Positions 8,604-18,087 are shown, counted from the first letter of the stretch. The stretch is 64,000 nt of DNA from Rubellimicrobium roseum (GCF_006152145.1 NZ_VDFV01000014.1:23794-87793); one strand, 5' to 3'. The notes: generated by a model from the sequence alone, not told the origin. Translations and numbers: made by a program.

Positions 8604-9410
8604 TCAGAGCTCCTCCGCGAAGCGCGCGCTTTCGCGCAGGAAGAGGGCCCGGCCCAGAAGGGCGATGGGAATGGACAGGAGCAGCACGACCAGAAGCGCA
8701 CCGAGGTCCGGGGCCTCGTTGCGGATCAGGATGTCGCGGTAGGCGTCCACGACGGTGACCATGGGGTTCATCTCGTACAGGAACAGATACTCCTCGGGCA
8801 CCGCATCGACGCTGTAGAAGATCGGCGTCATGTAGAAGAGCGCCATCATCACGAGGCCGACCACGTGCTGCGTGTCGCGGAAGCGCACGTTGAGCGCCGC
8901 CACCGGGAAGCATAGGCTGAGGGTCAGGACGTATTGCGTGGCCATCACCAGCGGCAACGCCAGGAGCGCCGCCCCCAGCCGCCCCCCGTCGACGACCGTC
9001 AGCAGCAGCAGCAGGGGCAGGGCCAGGAGGAACTGCACCATGTTGGTGATGACGCTCAGGGTCGGCAGGACCGTGACCGGGAAGCCGGGCCGGCGGATCA
9101 GCTCGGGGCTGGCGACAACGGCGCCGGCGGAGCTGATGAGAGAGGAGCTGAACCAGGTCCAGGACAGCACGCCGCAGAACACGAACGCGGTGTAGCTGGG
9201 GATGTCGAGCGGCATCACCTGGCGGAAGAGGAACGAGAAGATCGCGATCTGGCTGAGCGGGTTCAGCAGCGACCAGCCGATCCCGAGATAGGAGCGCATG
9301 TAGCGGATGCGCAGGTCGCGCAGCACGAGCTCGAAGAGGAGCTCGAACTTGCGCCGAAGGTCGGCGCTGGGGCCCAGGGGCCGCATGCGGGTCAAGGCTC
9401 GATCAGCCAT
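8604..9410 (-). CDS. wzm: polysaccharide ABC exporter permease (ABC-2 type)
   Basis: The membrane subunit paired with the adjacent ATPase. It is 268 residues from the ATG at 9410 (MADRALTR), with about six transmembrane segments after an amphipathic N terminus. RDLRIRYMRSYLGIGWSLLNP is the conserved entry to the first helix in Wzm/KpsM permeases. In-frame starts also exist at 9467 and 9386 and the ribosome-binding site is weak for all of them, so the start is uncertain. It should carry lipid-linked polysaccharide across the inner membrane. It faces the TPR protein gene across a divergent promoter region. Confidence 0.9.
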   Translation of the reverse strand: MADRALTRMRPLGPSADLRRKFELLFELVLRDLRIRYMRSYLGIGWSLLNPLSQIAIFSFLFRQVMPLDIPSYTAFVFCGVLSWTWFSSSLISSAGAVVASPELIRRPGFPVTVLPTLSVITNMVQFLLALPLLLLLTVVDGGRLGAALLALPLVMATQYVLTLSLCFPVAALNVRFRDTQHVVGLVMMALFYMTPIFYSVDAVPEEYLFLYEMNPMVTVVDAYRDILIRNEAPDLGALLVVLLLSIPIALLGRALFLRESARFAEEL

Positions 9411-9742
9411 CTGCCGTGACGGGTCCCATTCTGCCGGTTCGGACGGGACGGGCCCGGCGGCGGCCACCGCACGGGCGTGGCGCGGGTGACGCCAGGCTTC
9501 GGCCGCGGTGTGTCACGTTCATCGGTTCGTCCACGGCGCGACCTTAGCAGCGACCTTGGACCGAGAACAACCGTCGCCGCATCGCAGCGCCGCCGGGACA
9601 GATGGTCGCAGGGAGTGCGGCCCCGCTGCCATCCGCCGCATGGACCGGATCGACCTGTTGCGCCACGCCATCGTTTTGCCACTCTTGCTTTGGTTGCGCA
9701 CAATGCGAGTCTGGCACGATCCGATTCGTTCCGAGGACGCCC
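9411..9742. promoter_or_regulatory. divergent intergenic region, exporter / TPR gene
   Basis: 332 bases between the divergent exporter and TPR genes. It contains the octamer GCGACCTT twice, 12 bases apart (9538 and 9550), which could be a binding site, and an AT-richer stretch from about 9665 that may hold the promoter of the rightward gene. I could not identify a confident -35/-10 pair. Confidence 0.4.
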
Positions 9743-11212
9743 ATGCCCCGCCCCAGACGCCGAAAGCGGTTCGCGCTGATCGCTTCCACCTTGGTGGTGG
9801 CTGGCGCCGCGTTCGTCGTGCTCCGGCCCGATCCCGAAGCGCCGGCCTCTCTCGACGAGGGGGCGGTCAGCGCCGCCCCAGCGCCCGAGGCCGAGCCGGC
9901 GGGCGGCTCCGGCCCGCCCCGGACGCGGGGCGACGAGCTGTTCCGGCAGGGGCAATCCGAGGCGGCGTTCCAGTTGTACGAGGAGGCCGTCGCCGGGGGC
10001 GAGGCCGACGCCCTTGTCCTGACCCGGCTGACGCTGATGGCGCTTCTCGACGGGAACTGGACAAAGGCCGAGCTTTACGGCGGCCGGATCGCCGAGCTGG
10101 CGCCGGGGGCACCCGAGGCCGCCGCGGCGGAGGCCGCGCTGCGCTTCGCGGGGACGAGCGGGGACGAGCGGGCCGCCGCCGCCCAGGCGGCGCTGGACCT
10201 GATCGCCGCGAATCCGGAGCTGGTCCTGGCGCGCTGGCCGGTGATCGAGTGGCTGCGCGCGGAGGAGCGCTTCTGCGAGACGCTGCCGCACCTCGATGCC
10301 GTCATCGCGGAAGCCCCGGCGCTCTACAAGCTACACGAGCTGAAGCTGAACGCGCATTCCCGGACCGAGGACTGGTCGGCCGTGGCCGGTCAGCTCGAGG
10401 CCATGCATCGCCTGTTTCCCGACAACGCGGAGGTGGGACAGTGGCTGCTCGACAGCTACCGGGGGCAGGGCAACGCCGAGGGGGTCATCAGGCTTCTGCG
10501 CGAGCGGGCGGCGGCGGCCGGCGGTGATCCCGCGCCCCGGCTGGAGCTCGTGGCGGCCGTGCGCGACAGCCAGGGCGATGCCGCGGCGGCGGCGGAGCTC
10601 GCGCGGCTGGTCGAGGACAGCGCGGGCACGCCCGTCGCCTCGGCCCTGCGGCTGGAACTGGGGCTCGAACTACTGCGGCAGGACCGCGCCGAGGAGGCCG
10701 AGGCCCCGCTGCAGGCGGTCGTCGAGGCGCCTGAAAGCTCTCAGCTCACCGTCAACGATGCCAGGGCCGCGCTCGCGCGGGCCCTTTACGCCCAGGGCGA
10801 CGCCGATCGGGCCGAGGCGCTGGCGCAGGAGATCCTGGCGCAGGACTCGGGCCATGTCCCGACCCTGAAGGCGCAGGCCGAATGGCTGATCGCGGACGAA
10901 CGGCCCGAGGAGGCGCTGCGGAAGCTCCAGTTCGCCAGCGCCCAGAACGGCTCGGACATCGAGATCCTGACCCTCCAGGCGCAGGCCCACGAGATGCGAG
11001 GCGATCTGGCGCTGGCCGGCGATCTTCTGGTGCGGGCCGTCGAGGTGTCGGAGGAGGGGGCGGCCGAGCGGGAGCGGCTGGCCGAGTTCCTGCGCCGGCA
11101 GGGCAAGGACGCCATCGCCGACGCCGTCCTGGGCAAGGCCGGGGCGCCGCCGCGCTGGACGCCGCCCGAGCCCGAGCCCGCCGCTGCCCAGCCCGCCTGC
11201 CCGGCCCCCTGA
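9743..11212 (+). CDS. membrane-anchored tetratricopeptide-repeat protein
   Basis: A 489-residue protein: a basic N terminus (MPRPRRRKR), one hydrophobic anchor at about 10-26, an acidic Ala/Pro linker, then helical Ala/Leu-rich repeats of the TPR kind through most of the length. Examples are the ADALVLTRLTLMALLDGNW and DADRAEALAQEILAQDSGH units. The C-terminal 20 residues are Pro-rich. The ATG has a GAGG ribosome-binding site. It probably sits in the inner membrane with the repeats in the periplasm and acts as a scaffold for glycan synthesis or export, by analogy with TPR proteins in other exopolysaccharide clusters. That role is an inference. Confidence 0.75.
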   Translation: MPRPRRRKRFALIASTLVVAGAAFVVLRPDPEAPASLDEGAVSAAPAPEAEPAGGSGPPRTRGDELFRQGQSEAAFQLYEEAVAGGEADALVLTRLTLMALLDGNWTKAELYGGRIAELAPGAPEAAAAEAALRFAGTSGDERAAAAQAALDLIAANPELVLARWPVIEWLRAEERFCETLPHLDAVIAEAPALYKLHELKLNAHSRTEDWSAVAGQLEAMHRLFPDNAEVGQWLLDSYRGQGNAEGVIRLLRERAAAAGGDPAPRLELVAAVRDSQGDAAAAAELARLVEDSAGTPVASALRLELGLELLRQDRAEEAEAPLQAVVEAPESSQLTVNDARAALARALYAQGDADRAEALAQEILAQDSGHVPTLKAQAEWLIADERPEEALRKLQFASAQNGSDIEILTLQAQAHEMRGDLALAGDLLVRAVEVSEEGAAERERLAEFLRRQGKDAIADAVLGKAGAPPRWTPPEPEPAAAQPACPAP

Positions 11213-11219
11213 GGCGGAG

Positions 11220-11251
11220 GGACCGGGGCCGCGCGCCCCGATCCCCGGTCC
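11220..11251. terminator. bidirectional hairpin terminator
   Basis: A perfect 9-bp stem (11220-11228 with 11243-11251) between two convergent genes, well placed to end transcription from both sides. There is no T-run. Confidence 0.55.
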
Positions 11252-11263
11252 GGAAGGCCCGGC

Positions 11264-13024
11264 TCAGACGATCGCGAGATCGTCCATGAGCGAGGCGATG
11301 GTCGCGACCCCCTCGACCCGAAGCAGGTGGCCGTTGGCGAAGTCGAAGACGATCGCGCCGTCGGCATGGGCGGCGAGCGCCAGCACCTCGGACAGGGTCA
11401 GGGCGGTGCCGCTCCAGAGGGCGTCGTCCAGTTGGAGCGTGTCGAGGTTGTCGGTGAAGTCCGCGACGCGGTCCTGCCCGCCGTTGAAGACGAAGCTGTC
11501 GTTCCCGGCCCCGCCGAGAAGGACGTCATGGCCCGTCCCGCCGTCCAGCGTGTCGTGCCCGGCGCCGCCGAGCAGCAGGTCGTCGCCCGCCACGCCGTAA
11601 AGCTTGTCGCTGCCGCCCAGGCCGTCGAGGACGTTCGCGCCCGCGTTCCCGGTCACGCGGTTGGCCAGCGCATTGGCCGTCCCGGCCAGGTCGGAGGTGC
11701 CCAGGAGGAGCAGTTCCTCGACGTTCGCGGCCAGCGTGTGGCCGACGGAGGCCTGGACGCGGTCGAAGCCCTGTCCGGCCAGCTCGATCGCCACGTCGCC
11801 CGAGTGGTCGACCCTGTATATGTCGTTGCTGCCCATTCCCTCGAGCCGGTCGGCCCCGGCGGCGCCGTCGAGGACGTTGATGCCCGCGTTGCCGACAACC
11901 CGATTGTCGAGCGCGTTGCCGGTGGCGTTCACCCGCGCGGTGCCGGTCAGCACGAGGTCCTCGACGTCCTGGCCGAGGGTGAAGGTGACCGAGGAGCGGA
12001 CCTCGTCGCGCCCTTCTCCCGCGAGCTCGACGATCGTGTCGAGCGTATCGCTCACCACGTAGGCGTCGTCGCCCTGGCCGCCTTCGAGGCGGTCCCGGCC
12101 GGCACCGCCGTCGAGCAGGTCGTGGCCCGCCCCGGCCCGGAGCGTGTCGTCGCCCCCGCCGCCGCCGAGCCGGTCGTCGCCGTCCTCGCCCAGCAGAAGC
12201 TCGGAGTCGGCGGTGCCCACGAGGACGTCGGCCCCGCTGGTGCCCAGGATCTCGGGCGTGCCGGCGTTGAGGTCGAGGAAGGCCTGCCCGACCGCGCTCA
12301 GGTCGCCCGTGGAGGTGAAGACCCCGCTGTTGAGGTTCCAGCCGTCCCCGCCCTCGTAGCCCGCGAACCAGGCCTGCTTCTCGACGAAGGGAAGGTCGTC
12401 CATCATCTCGGTCGCGGCCCGGGCATAGGCGGCCTGCTGGTCGGCCGAGAAGCGGCTGGGATTGGCCCAGTCCGCGAGGCACCATTCGGTGACCCAGATC
12501 GGCTTGCCATACTGCTGGTGGACGGCTTCGAGGAAGGTCCTGAAGGCCGCCACGTCGGCCGTCTTGGAATAGTAATGGACCTGGATGAAGTCCACCTGGA
12601 GCCCCTGCGCCTCGGCGCCGGCCATGAACTGGCCGAGCCACGAGGTCTCGCCCAGCGCTCCGGTCTGCGTGACCGCGGGCGAGCCGAGCCGGAGCCCCGT
12701 GGCCTCGAGCTGCGGCCAGAGCTCGAGCGCGCGCGTCACGCTCATGTTCGACTGCTTGGCATGGTCGGGCTCGTTGAAGCCCAGGAGCGTCGTGGCGCCC
12801 GAGTCGCGGATGCGCGAGATCGCGTCGGCCGTCAGGTAGCTTTCACCCCAGATCATGGGGACAAAGGTGGACATCTCGGGCGTGGCATCGACGTCCCAGA
12901 GCGACTTCGCCCGCCAGGTGTAGTGCCAGGCGAAGCCGGCGCGGTCGACGTCGTTCAAGGCGGTGCCCTTGGCGTCGACGTCCCACAGGCCGATGCCGAT
13001 CTTGTCGCGATGTTCGATGGTCAT
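11264..13024 (-). CDS. secreted GH128-like glycoside hydrolase with RTX repeats
   Basis: A 586-residue two-part protein. Residues 10-250 resemble the Asl1/GH128 beta-1,3-glucanase fold, with a likely acid/base E85 in LGFNEPDH and nucleophile E180 in IWVTEWCLADW, plus QVHYYS at 148-153. Residues 260-550 are RTX nonapeptide arrays (GGAGxDxLxGG) with two copies of a longer module ending in DRLEG or DKLYG. They bind calcium outside the cell and mark substrates of type I secretion; no N-terminal signal peptide is present, consistent with that route. A GAGGGA ribosome-binding site precedes the ATG. No type I transporter lies in the window. It probably trims or releases the local exopolysaccharide; beta-1,3-glucan specificity is a family guess. 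Confidence 0.85.
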   Translation of the reverse strand: MTIEHRDKIGIGLWDVDAKGTALNDVDRAGFAWHYTWRAKSLWDVDATPEMSTFVPMIWGESYLTADAISRIRDSGATTLLGFNEPDHAKQSNMSVTRALELWPQLEATGLRLGSPAVTQTGALGETSWLGQFMAGAEAQGLQVDFIQVHYYSKTADVAAFRTFLEAVHQQYGKPIWVTEWCLADWANPSRFSADQQAAYARAATEMMDDLPFVEKQAWFAGYEGGDGWNLNSGVFTSTGDLSAVGQAFLDLNAGTPEILGTSGADVLVGTADSELLLGEDGDDRLGGGGGDDTLRAGAGHDLLDGGAGRDRLEGGQGDDAYVVSDTLDTIVELAGEGRDEVRSSVTFTLGQDVEDLVLTGTARVNATGNALDNRVVGNAGINVLDGAAGADRLEGMGSNDIYRVDHSGDVAIELAGQGFDRVQASVGHTLAANVEELLLLGTSDLAGTANALANRVTGNAGANVLDGLGGSDKLYGVAGDDLLLGGAGHDTLDGGTGHDVLLGGAGNDSFVFNGGQDRVADFTDNLDTLQLDDALWSGTALTLSEVLALAAHADGAIVFDFANGHLLRVEGVATIASLMDDLAIV

Positions 13025-13465
13025 GTGGCTGTCCCTCAGCGGCGCCTTCTGCGTGGCGCTCGTGCGGCACTTGACCGTTCAATGTGGTTCAGGCGGGGCG
13101 GGGTGGTGATCGCAAGTGGATGCTTGCGCGGCGTTTTCGCGTCGCCGACGGGGCACGCGACGTCGAGGGCGGGGTTCGCGACGGGGAAATCGGAACGAAA
13201 CAGTTCGTGTAAGGAGATGGACCTTGCACGACCGATCGTATTGGGCGTGCGGTCTCCGAATCTGGCCGGAATACATACATCGGCGGATTTTGCGTGCCCA
13301 TAAGCAACCTATGGTTGCCAAAGTCCTTCGCAATTCGGGCAAGTTAGGGTCTGCAACTAGGCTGATTCCGGCCACACTTTAGACATTATTGTTGCGGTGC
13401 GGCGTCGGTGGCTCCATATGGAGGCGTGCGGCTTCGGCAGGTCGTCAAATCGTCGGGCAGGGTGC
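13025..13465. promoter_or_regulatory. long divergent intergenic region with a perfect inverted repeat
   Basis: About 440 bases between the RTX glycanase and the FAD enzyme, visibly richer in A+T than its surroundings. It carries GAAC-N6-GTTC near 13193 and a perfect 6-3-6 palindrome at 13304-13318. Short open frames in it have no ribosome-binding site or family resemblance. It most likely holds the promoters of both divergent genes. Confidence 0.5.
13304..13318. promoter_or_regulatory. perfect inverted repeat, candidate operator
   Basis: GCAACC-TAT-GGTTGC, a 15-base perfect palindrome with 6-base arms, lying in the AT-rich part of the divergent region about 150 bases upstream of the FAD enzyme. 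The shape suits a dimeric repressor or activator. The regulator is unknown. Confidence 0.45.
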
Positions 13466-14920
13466 ATGGTCGTTCCGTTCAGGCTTCGTCAGACTGCGCT
13501 GGTGATCGGGGCCGGACCGGCTGGGCTCACCGCCGCCTACGAGATGCAGAAGCTGGGGCTGAAGCTCCGGCCTCTCGTGGTCGAGGCCTCGTCCATGGTG
13601 GGGGGCATCTCCCGGACCGAGGCGCACCAGGGCAACCGCTTCGACATCGGCGGTCACCGCTTCTTCACCAAGGTCCCCGAGGTCGAGACCATGTGGGACG
13701 AGGTGCTGGGGGACGACTTCATCACCGTCCCGCGGATGAGCCGCATCTACTACCGCGGCCGCTACTTCTCTTACCCGCTGAAGCTGCTCGACGCGCTGTC
13801 GAACATCGGCGTCTACGAATCCTTCCGCATCCTGGCCTCCTACCTCAAGTGGCAGGTCTTCCCGCACAAGGCGGAGGAAACGTTCGAGCAGTGGGTCATG
13901 AACCGCTTCGGCGGGCGGCTCTACATGCACTTCTTCCGCACCTACACCCAGAAGGTCTGGGGCATCCCGCCGAGCCGCATCCAGGCCGACTGGGCCGCGC
14001 AGCGCATCCGCAACCTGTCGCTCTCCAAGGCCGTCTGGAACGCGATCGCGGGGGCGAACGACACCGCCTCGCTCATCGAGCAGTTCCGCTATCCGCGGCT
14101 GGGTCCGGGCATGATGTGGGAGCGTACGCGCGACCTGGTGGTCGAGCGCGGGGGTGAGGTGCGTCTGGGGGCCGAAGTCGTCCGGATGAACCTCGACGGC
14201 GACCGCGTGGACTCGGCGGACGTGCGCCAGTGGGGCGACGATGGGAAGCCCGGCGACGAGGAGCGGATCTATCCGCAGGAGGTCGTCAGCACCATGGCGC
14301 TGCGCGACCTCATCGAGGCCTTCGACCCGCCGCCGCCGCCCGAGGTGCGCGAGGCGGCCGCCCGGCTGCGCTACCGCGACTTCATGATCGTGACGCTGCA
14401 TCTCGATCACCCGGACCCCTTCCCGGACAACTGGATCTACATCCACTCGCCCGAGGTGAAGGTCGGGCGCATCCAGAACTTCCGCGCCTGGTCGCCCGAG
14501 ATGGTCGCCAGCCCCGACACCTCCTCCATCGGCATGGAGTACTTCGTCAACGAGGGCGACGAGATGTGGTCCATGCCCGACGACCGGCTGCGCGACCTCG
14601 CGGCGGCCGAGCTGGAGAAGCTGGGCCTTGCGAAGGCCGGCACGGTCATCGGCCACGCGGTGATCCGCCAGCGCAAGGCCTATCCCGTCTACGACGAGCA
14701 CTACCGCGAGGCGCTGGACATCATCCAGGGCTGGCTGGGGGGGCTGAGCAACTTCCAGACGGTCGGGCGCAACGGGCTTCACCGCTACAACAACCAGGAC
14801 CACTCGATGCTGTCGGCCATGCTGGCCGTCCGCAACATCGCCGGCGAGAGCCACGACGTGTGGAACGTCAACGTCGAGCGCTCCTACCACGAGGACTTCG
14901 AGGTCAGGAAAACCGCCTGA
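13466..14920 (+). CDS. FAD-dependent oxidoreductase, UDP-galactopyranose-mutase-like
   Basis: A 484-residue flavoenzyme. The dinucleotide fold VIGAGPAGLTAAYEM (G15, G17, G20) is at the N terminus, followed by VEASSMVGGISRTE and the FDIGGHRFFTK segment common to protoporphyrinogen-oxidase and UDP-galactopyranose-mutase relatives. The C-terminal GLHRYNNQDHSMLSAM is the second FAD contact. The ATG at 13466 sits just before the fold; upstream in-frame starts (GTG at 13397, ATG at 13418) would add an unconserved leader. It is followed 75 bases later by UDP-glucuronate decarboxylase, so it probably modifies a nucleotide or lipid-linked sugar. The precise reaction is not determined. Confidence 0.8.
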   Translation: MVVPFRLRQTALVIGAGPAGLTAAYEMQKLGLKLRPLVVEASSMVGGISRTEAHQGNRFDIGGHRFFTKVPEVETMWDEVLGDDFITVPRMSRIYYRGRYFSYPLKLLDALSNIGVYESFRILASYLKWQVFPHKAEETFEQWVMNRFGGRLYMHFFRTYTQKVWGIPPSRIQADWAAQRIRNLSLSKAVWNAIAGANDTASLIEQFRYPRLGPGMMWERTRDLVVERGGEVRLGAEVVRMNLDGDRVDSADVRQWGDDGKPGDEERIYPQEVVSTMALRDLIEAFDPPPPPEVREAAARLRYRDFMIVTLHLDHPDPFPDNWIYIHSPEVKVGRIQNFRAWSPEMVASPDTSSIGMEYFVNEGDEMWSMPDDRLRDLAAAELEKLGLAKAGTVIGHAVIRQRKAYPVYDEHYREALDIIQGWLGGLSNFQTVGRNGLHRYNNQDHSMLSAMLAVRNIAGESHDVWNVNVERSYHEDFEVRKTA

Positions 14921-14995
14921 CCCCGCGACCGGCCGGCCGCATCCCTGCGGCCCGCGCCACCCCAACGGCAGACCAACCAGGCAGGACAACGTTAA

Positions 14996-15973
14996 ATGGT
15001 CAGACTTTACGATAGCCGGAAGCGAATCCTGGTCACCGGGGGGGCCGGCTTCATCGGCTCGCACCTTACCGACAGACTGCTGGAGCAGGGCCACGAGGTC
15101 ATCTGCGTGGACAACCTGTTCACCGGGACCAAGCGCAACATCGACCACCTGCACAGCCATCCGCGCTTCGAGTTCATCCGGCACGACGTGACCCTGCCGC
15201 TCTACGTCGAGGTGGACGAGATCTACAACCTCGCCTGCCCGGCCTCGCCGGTCCACTACCAGCACGACCCGGTGCAGACGCTCAAGACCTCGGTCCATGG
15301 CGCGATCAACGTGCTGGGGCTCGCCAAGCGGCTCAAGTGCAAGGTGCTGCAGGCCTCCACCTCCGAAGTCTACGGCGACCCCACGATGCACCCGCAGCGC
15401 GAGGAGTACTGGGGCAACGTCAACCCGATCGGGCCGCGCTCCTGCTACGACGAGGGCAAGCGCTGCGCCGAGACGCTGTTCTTCGACTATCACCGACAGC
15501 ACGGCGTGCAGGTGAAGGTGGCGCGCATCTTCAACACCTACGGGCCGCGCGTGCATCACGCCGACGGGCGCGTGGTGTCGAACTTCATCGTCCAGGCGCT
15601 GCGGGGCGACCCGCTGACCATCTATGGCGAAGGCAACCAGACCCGGTCCTTCTGCTACGTCGACGATCTCGTGGACGGGCTGATGCGGCTGATGGCCACG
15701 GGGCCGGACGTGACGGGGCCCTTCAACCTCGGGAACCCCGGCGAGTTCACCATCCGCGAGCTCGCGGACAAGGTGCTGGCGCTCACGGGGAGCCGGTCGC
15801 CCGTGGTCCGGCGACCGCTTCCGGTCGACGACCCCCGCCAGCGCAAGCCCGACATCTCCCAGGCCCGGATGCGGCTGAACTGGGAGCCCCGGGTGCCGCT
15901 GGACGAAGGGCTGGGCTACACGATCGAGTCGCTCCGCGACCGGCTCGGCGAACTGCAGGCGGCGGCCGAATGA
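14996..15973 (+). CDS. uxs: UDP-glucuronate decarboxylase (UDP-xylose synthase)
   Basis: A 325-residue extended SDR that converts UDP-glucuronate to UDP-xylose and CO2 using bound NAD. The Rossmann motif G15-x2-G18-x2-G21 is present. The family block [19 protein letters not shown] spans 66-84. The catalytic set is visible: STSE at 121-124, Y151 and K155 (YDEGK). It supplies xylose donor for the neighbouring glycosyltransferases. Its TGA overlaps the ATG of the next glycosyltransferase (ATGA), so the two are translationally coupled. Confidence 0.93.
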   Translation: MVRLYDSRKRILVTGGAGFIGSHLTDRLLEQGHEVICVDNLFTGTKRNIDHLHSHPRFEFIRHDVTLPLYVEVDEIYNLACPASPVHYQHDPVQTLKTSVHGAINVLGLAKRLKCKVLQASTSEVYGDPTMHPQREEYWGNVNPIGPRSCYDEGKRCAETLFFDYHRQHGVQVKVARIFNTYGPRVHHADGRVVSNFIVQALRGDPLTIYGEGNQTRSFCYVDDLVDGLMRLMATGPDVTGPFNLGNPGEFTIRELADKVLALTGSRSPVVRRPLPVDDPRQRKPDISQARMRLNWEPRVPLDEGLGYTIESLRDRLGELQAAAE

Positions 15974-17115
15974 CGGCGCCGGCCCGCGATCTCATCGCCC
16001 TTGGGCGAGGCGAGGCCGCGGGCCGGACCCAGACCGCCTCGCGCGGCGCGTCGGGGGGCCACCTGCCGACCATGCAGGTCGTGGTGCCGGCGCACCAGGC
16101 CTCGGGCGAGATCGACTATTGCCTGGCCGCGCTGCTGCGCGCGGGCTTCGCGCGCGAGGAGATCGTCGTGGTGGACGACGGCTCCACCGACCTGACCGGC
16201 ATCCGCGCCCGCGACTGGGGCATCCGCGTCATCCAGCACGAACGGCCGCAAGGTCCCGCCCGGGCGCGCAACGCGGGCGTCGCAGCCACGCGGGCCGAGA
16301 TCGTGGTCTTCGTGGATTCGGACGTGCAGGTCCATCCGGGCGTGCGCGAGCGCATCGGGGCCTTCTTCCGCGACCACCCCGGCCACGTCGGCCTGTTCGG
16401 CTCCTACGACGACGACCCGCCCGGCCCGGCGGTCAGCCGCTACCGGAACCTCCTGCACCACTACGTCCACCAGACCAGCTCGCCCGAGGCGAGCACCTTC
16501 TGGACCGGCTTCGGCGCGGTGCGCCGCGCGGAGTTCCTGGCGGTGGGCGGGCTCGACCCCGCCTGGGCCATCGAGGACGTCGAGCTGGGCCTGCGGCTGA
16601 CGGCCGAGGGCCAGAGGATCCGGCTCGACCGGGACCTTCTCTGCAAGCACCTCAAGCGGTGGAGCCTGCGCTCCATGTTCATGACCGACTGGAAGGTGCG
16701 CGCGGTCCCTTGGGCCCGGCTCCTGGGCGAGGGGCGGGCGGGGATCGGCGACCTCAACCTGTCGACCCGTCACCGCGCGAGCGGGGCGCTGGTGGTCCTG
16801 ATCCTCCAGGGGCTGCTGATGGGCCTGCTCAATCCGCTCCTGCTGTCGTTCGCGGCCATGTTCTTCCTGGCCTTCGTGGCCATTAATGCCGAATTCCTCC
16901 GCTTCCTGCTGGCGCGGGGCGGACCCGTCTTCGCCTTCCGCAGCGTCCTGTACCACATCGTGCACTACGCGGCCGCCGACCTGGGCTATCTCCAGGTGCG
17001 GCTCGGCGAGGCCCTGCTGGCGAAGCGGCCGCGCCTCCCGGCCGCCGAGGCGCCTCGCACGGACGACCCGCGCGAGGCCGCCGCCCGCGACCGCCGCCGG
17101 CTCGCCTCGGCCTGA
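15970..17115 (+). CDS. membrane-associated glycosyltransferase family 2
   Basis: A 381-residue glycosyltransferase. The GT-A domain starts near residue 35 (MQVVVPAHQ) with VVDDGSTD at 68-75, a DSDV metal motif, and the acceptor-region [10 protein letters not shown]. About two hydrophobic segments follow near residues 275-315 (the [12 protein letters not shown] region), so the enzyme is membrane-bound. It starts inside the stop of the UDP-xylose synthase gene. That coupling suggests it may use UDP-xylose, although the sequence does not prove the donor. Residues 1-30 form a polar leader; translation from the ATG at residue 35 is an alternative. Confidence 0.88.
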   Translation: MTAPARDLIALGRGEAAGRTQTASRGASGGHLPTMQVVVPAHQASGEIDYCLAALLRAGFAREEIVVVDDGSTDLTGIRARDWGIRVIQHERPQGPARARNAGVAATRAEIVVFVDSDVQVHPGVRERIGAFFRDHPGHVGLFGSYDDDPPGPAVSRYRNLLHHYVHQTSSPEASTFWTGFGAVRRAEFLAVGGLDPAWAIEDVELGLRLTAEGQRIRLDRDLLCKHLKRWSLRSMFMTDWKVRAVPWARLLGEGRAGIGDLNLSTRHRASGALVVLILQGLLMGLLNPLLLSFAAMFFLAFVAINAEFLRFLLARGGPVFAFRSVLYHIVHYAAADLGYLQVRLGEALLAKRPRLPAAEAPRTDDPREAAARDRRRLASA

Positions 17116-17499
17116 ACCCCCACGTCCCGACAGTATGGCTCGGCCGCGCCCTCGCGCCCGGTCGGCAGGCCCGGCTTGTTGCCGCTGCGTCATGAAAAAG
17201 TCGTAATATTGAGAGGAAGACGCGCAGTTGCCGCAATGCGGCGTCTGATCGTGGACACACTGTGCATGATTCGATGACAGTAAGCGATCTATTGGGTCGG
17301 CATGCAGTCGGGTATAAGCCGAAGCTACTGAAATCGCGATAAATGTCTGTTCGGCCTCGCCGGAGTGGATCTTCGCAAGTGCGGCAGGAAATAGGCATAA
17401 GGGTGTTCACTTTGCCCTGGTCCATGATATGGTCACACCTATCTCGCAGTGCGGTGAGCGAGACACCGTGATCGGCCGAATGTGCCAAGAGGGTTTGCA
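17116..17499. promoter_or_regulatory. AT-richer intergenic region upstream of a VPLPA-CTERM gene
   Basis: 384 bases without a convincing gene; open frames here lack start signals. It contains a perfect 5-3-5 inverted repeat (GCCGC-AAT-GCGGC, 17230-17242) and the 8-base palindrome ATCGCGAT (17333-17340). It probably holds the promoter of the downstream secreted protein. No clear sigma-70 boxes could be assigned. Confidence 0.4.
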
Positions 17500-18039
17500 A
17501 TGATGGAACTACTGAAAGCGGCGGGTGTGGCGGCGGCGATCATGGCCGTTCCGGTGGCGGCTTCGGCTGCGACCGTGCGCCTCGATCCCACTGACTCGGG
17601 CAGCACCTATGACCTGCTCGCCGACGACTACGGCTTTGCCGAGGTCTTCGGCCTGGGGACGCCGGGTGCCACCCTGACCTACAGCTTCGAGAACACCTCG
17701 GACAGGCTGGCGGCTCTGACGATCGTCGGCGGAAGCGTGCTCCAGGTGGGCGCGTCGTTTGCCGACGGCATTTCGTTCATGGTCGGCGACCAGATGTTCG
17801 ACTACGCCGAAGGCCAGTCCGACACCTTCGGGACCAGCCTGACGGTGGCCGCGGGCGAGACCGTCGATCTCGTGCTGAGCTTCGGCCAGGTGGTCGACAA
17901 CGCTTCGGTGGCCGGCAAGGGCTCGGCCACCGCGACCTTCACCGTCGAGGCGGCCGTCGTGCCGGTCCCGGCGGCGGGCCTCCTGCTGCTGACCGCCATG
18001 GGCGGCCTGGCCCTGGCGCGGCGCCGCAAGTCGGCCTGA
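17500..18039 (+). CDS. VPLPA-CTERM sorting domain protein
   Basis: A 179-residue secreted protein of unknown function. The signal peptide is about residues 1-23 (MMELLKAAGVAAA...ASA). The mature part is small, acidic and beta-rich. The C-terminal tail has VPVPAAG, a hydrophobic helix and a basic end (ARRRKSA), the tripartite form of VPLPA-CTERM signals processed by an exosortase. The ATG follows AAGAGGG. A strong hairpin terminator lies 20 bases after the stop, so it is a single-gene unit. It lies next to the polysaccharide locus, as such proteins often do. Confidence 0.82.
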   Translation: MMELLKAAGVAAAIMAVPVAASAATVRLDPTDSGSTYDLLADDYGFAEVFGLGTPGATLTYSFENTSDRLAALTIVGGSVLQVGASFADGISFMVGDQMFDYAEGQSDTFGTSLTVAAGETVDLVLSFGQVVDNASVAGKGSATATFTVEAAVVPVPAAGLLLLTAMGGLALARRRKSA

Positions 18040-18059
18040 GCCTGAACTGACCTGACTTC

Positions 18060-18087
18060 GAGGGGCCGCCGGACTGGCGGCCCCTTC
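18060..18087 (+). terminator. hairpin terminator
   Basis: A perfect 10-bp stem (18061-18070 with 18076-18085, five-base loop) beginning shortly after the VPLPA-CTERM gene, just before the uvrA promoter. Only a short T/C tail follows. Confidence 0.75.

Noticed and set aside
9486..9515. GTGAC and GTCAC words in front of the TPR gene as an operator
   Set aside because: The arms are too far apart and the sequence between them has no symmetry.
13116..13382. 88-codon plus-strand frame in the divergent gap
   Set aside because: Strongly Arg-rich at the start, no ribosome-binding site, and it overlaps the promoter region and the palindrome.
16883..17500. 205-codon minus-strand frame covering the 17.1-17.5 kb gap
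   Set aside because: Half overlaps the membrane end of a glycosyltransferase, there is no ribosome-binding site and no resemblance to any family.
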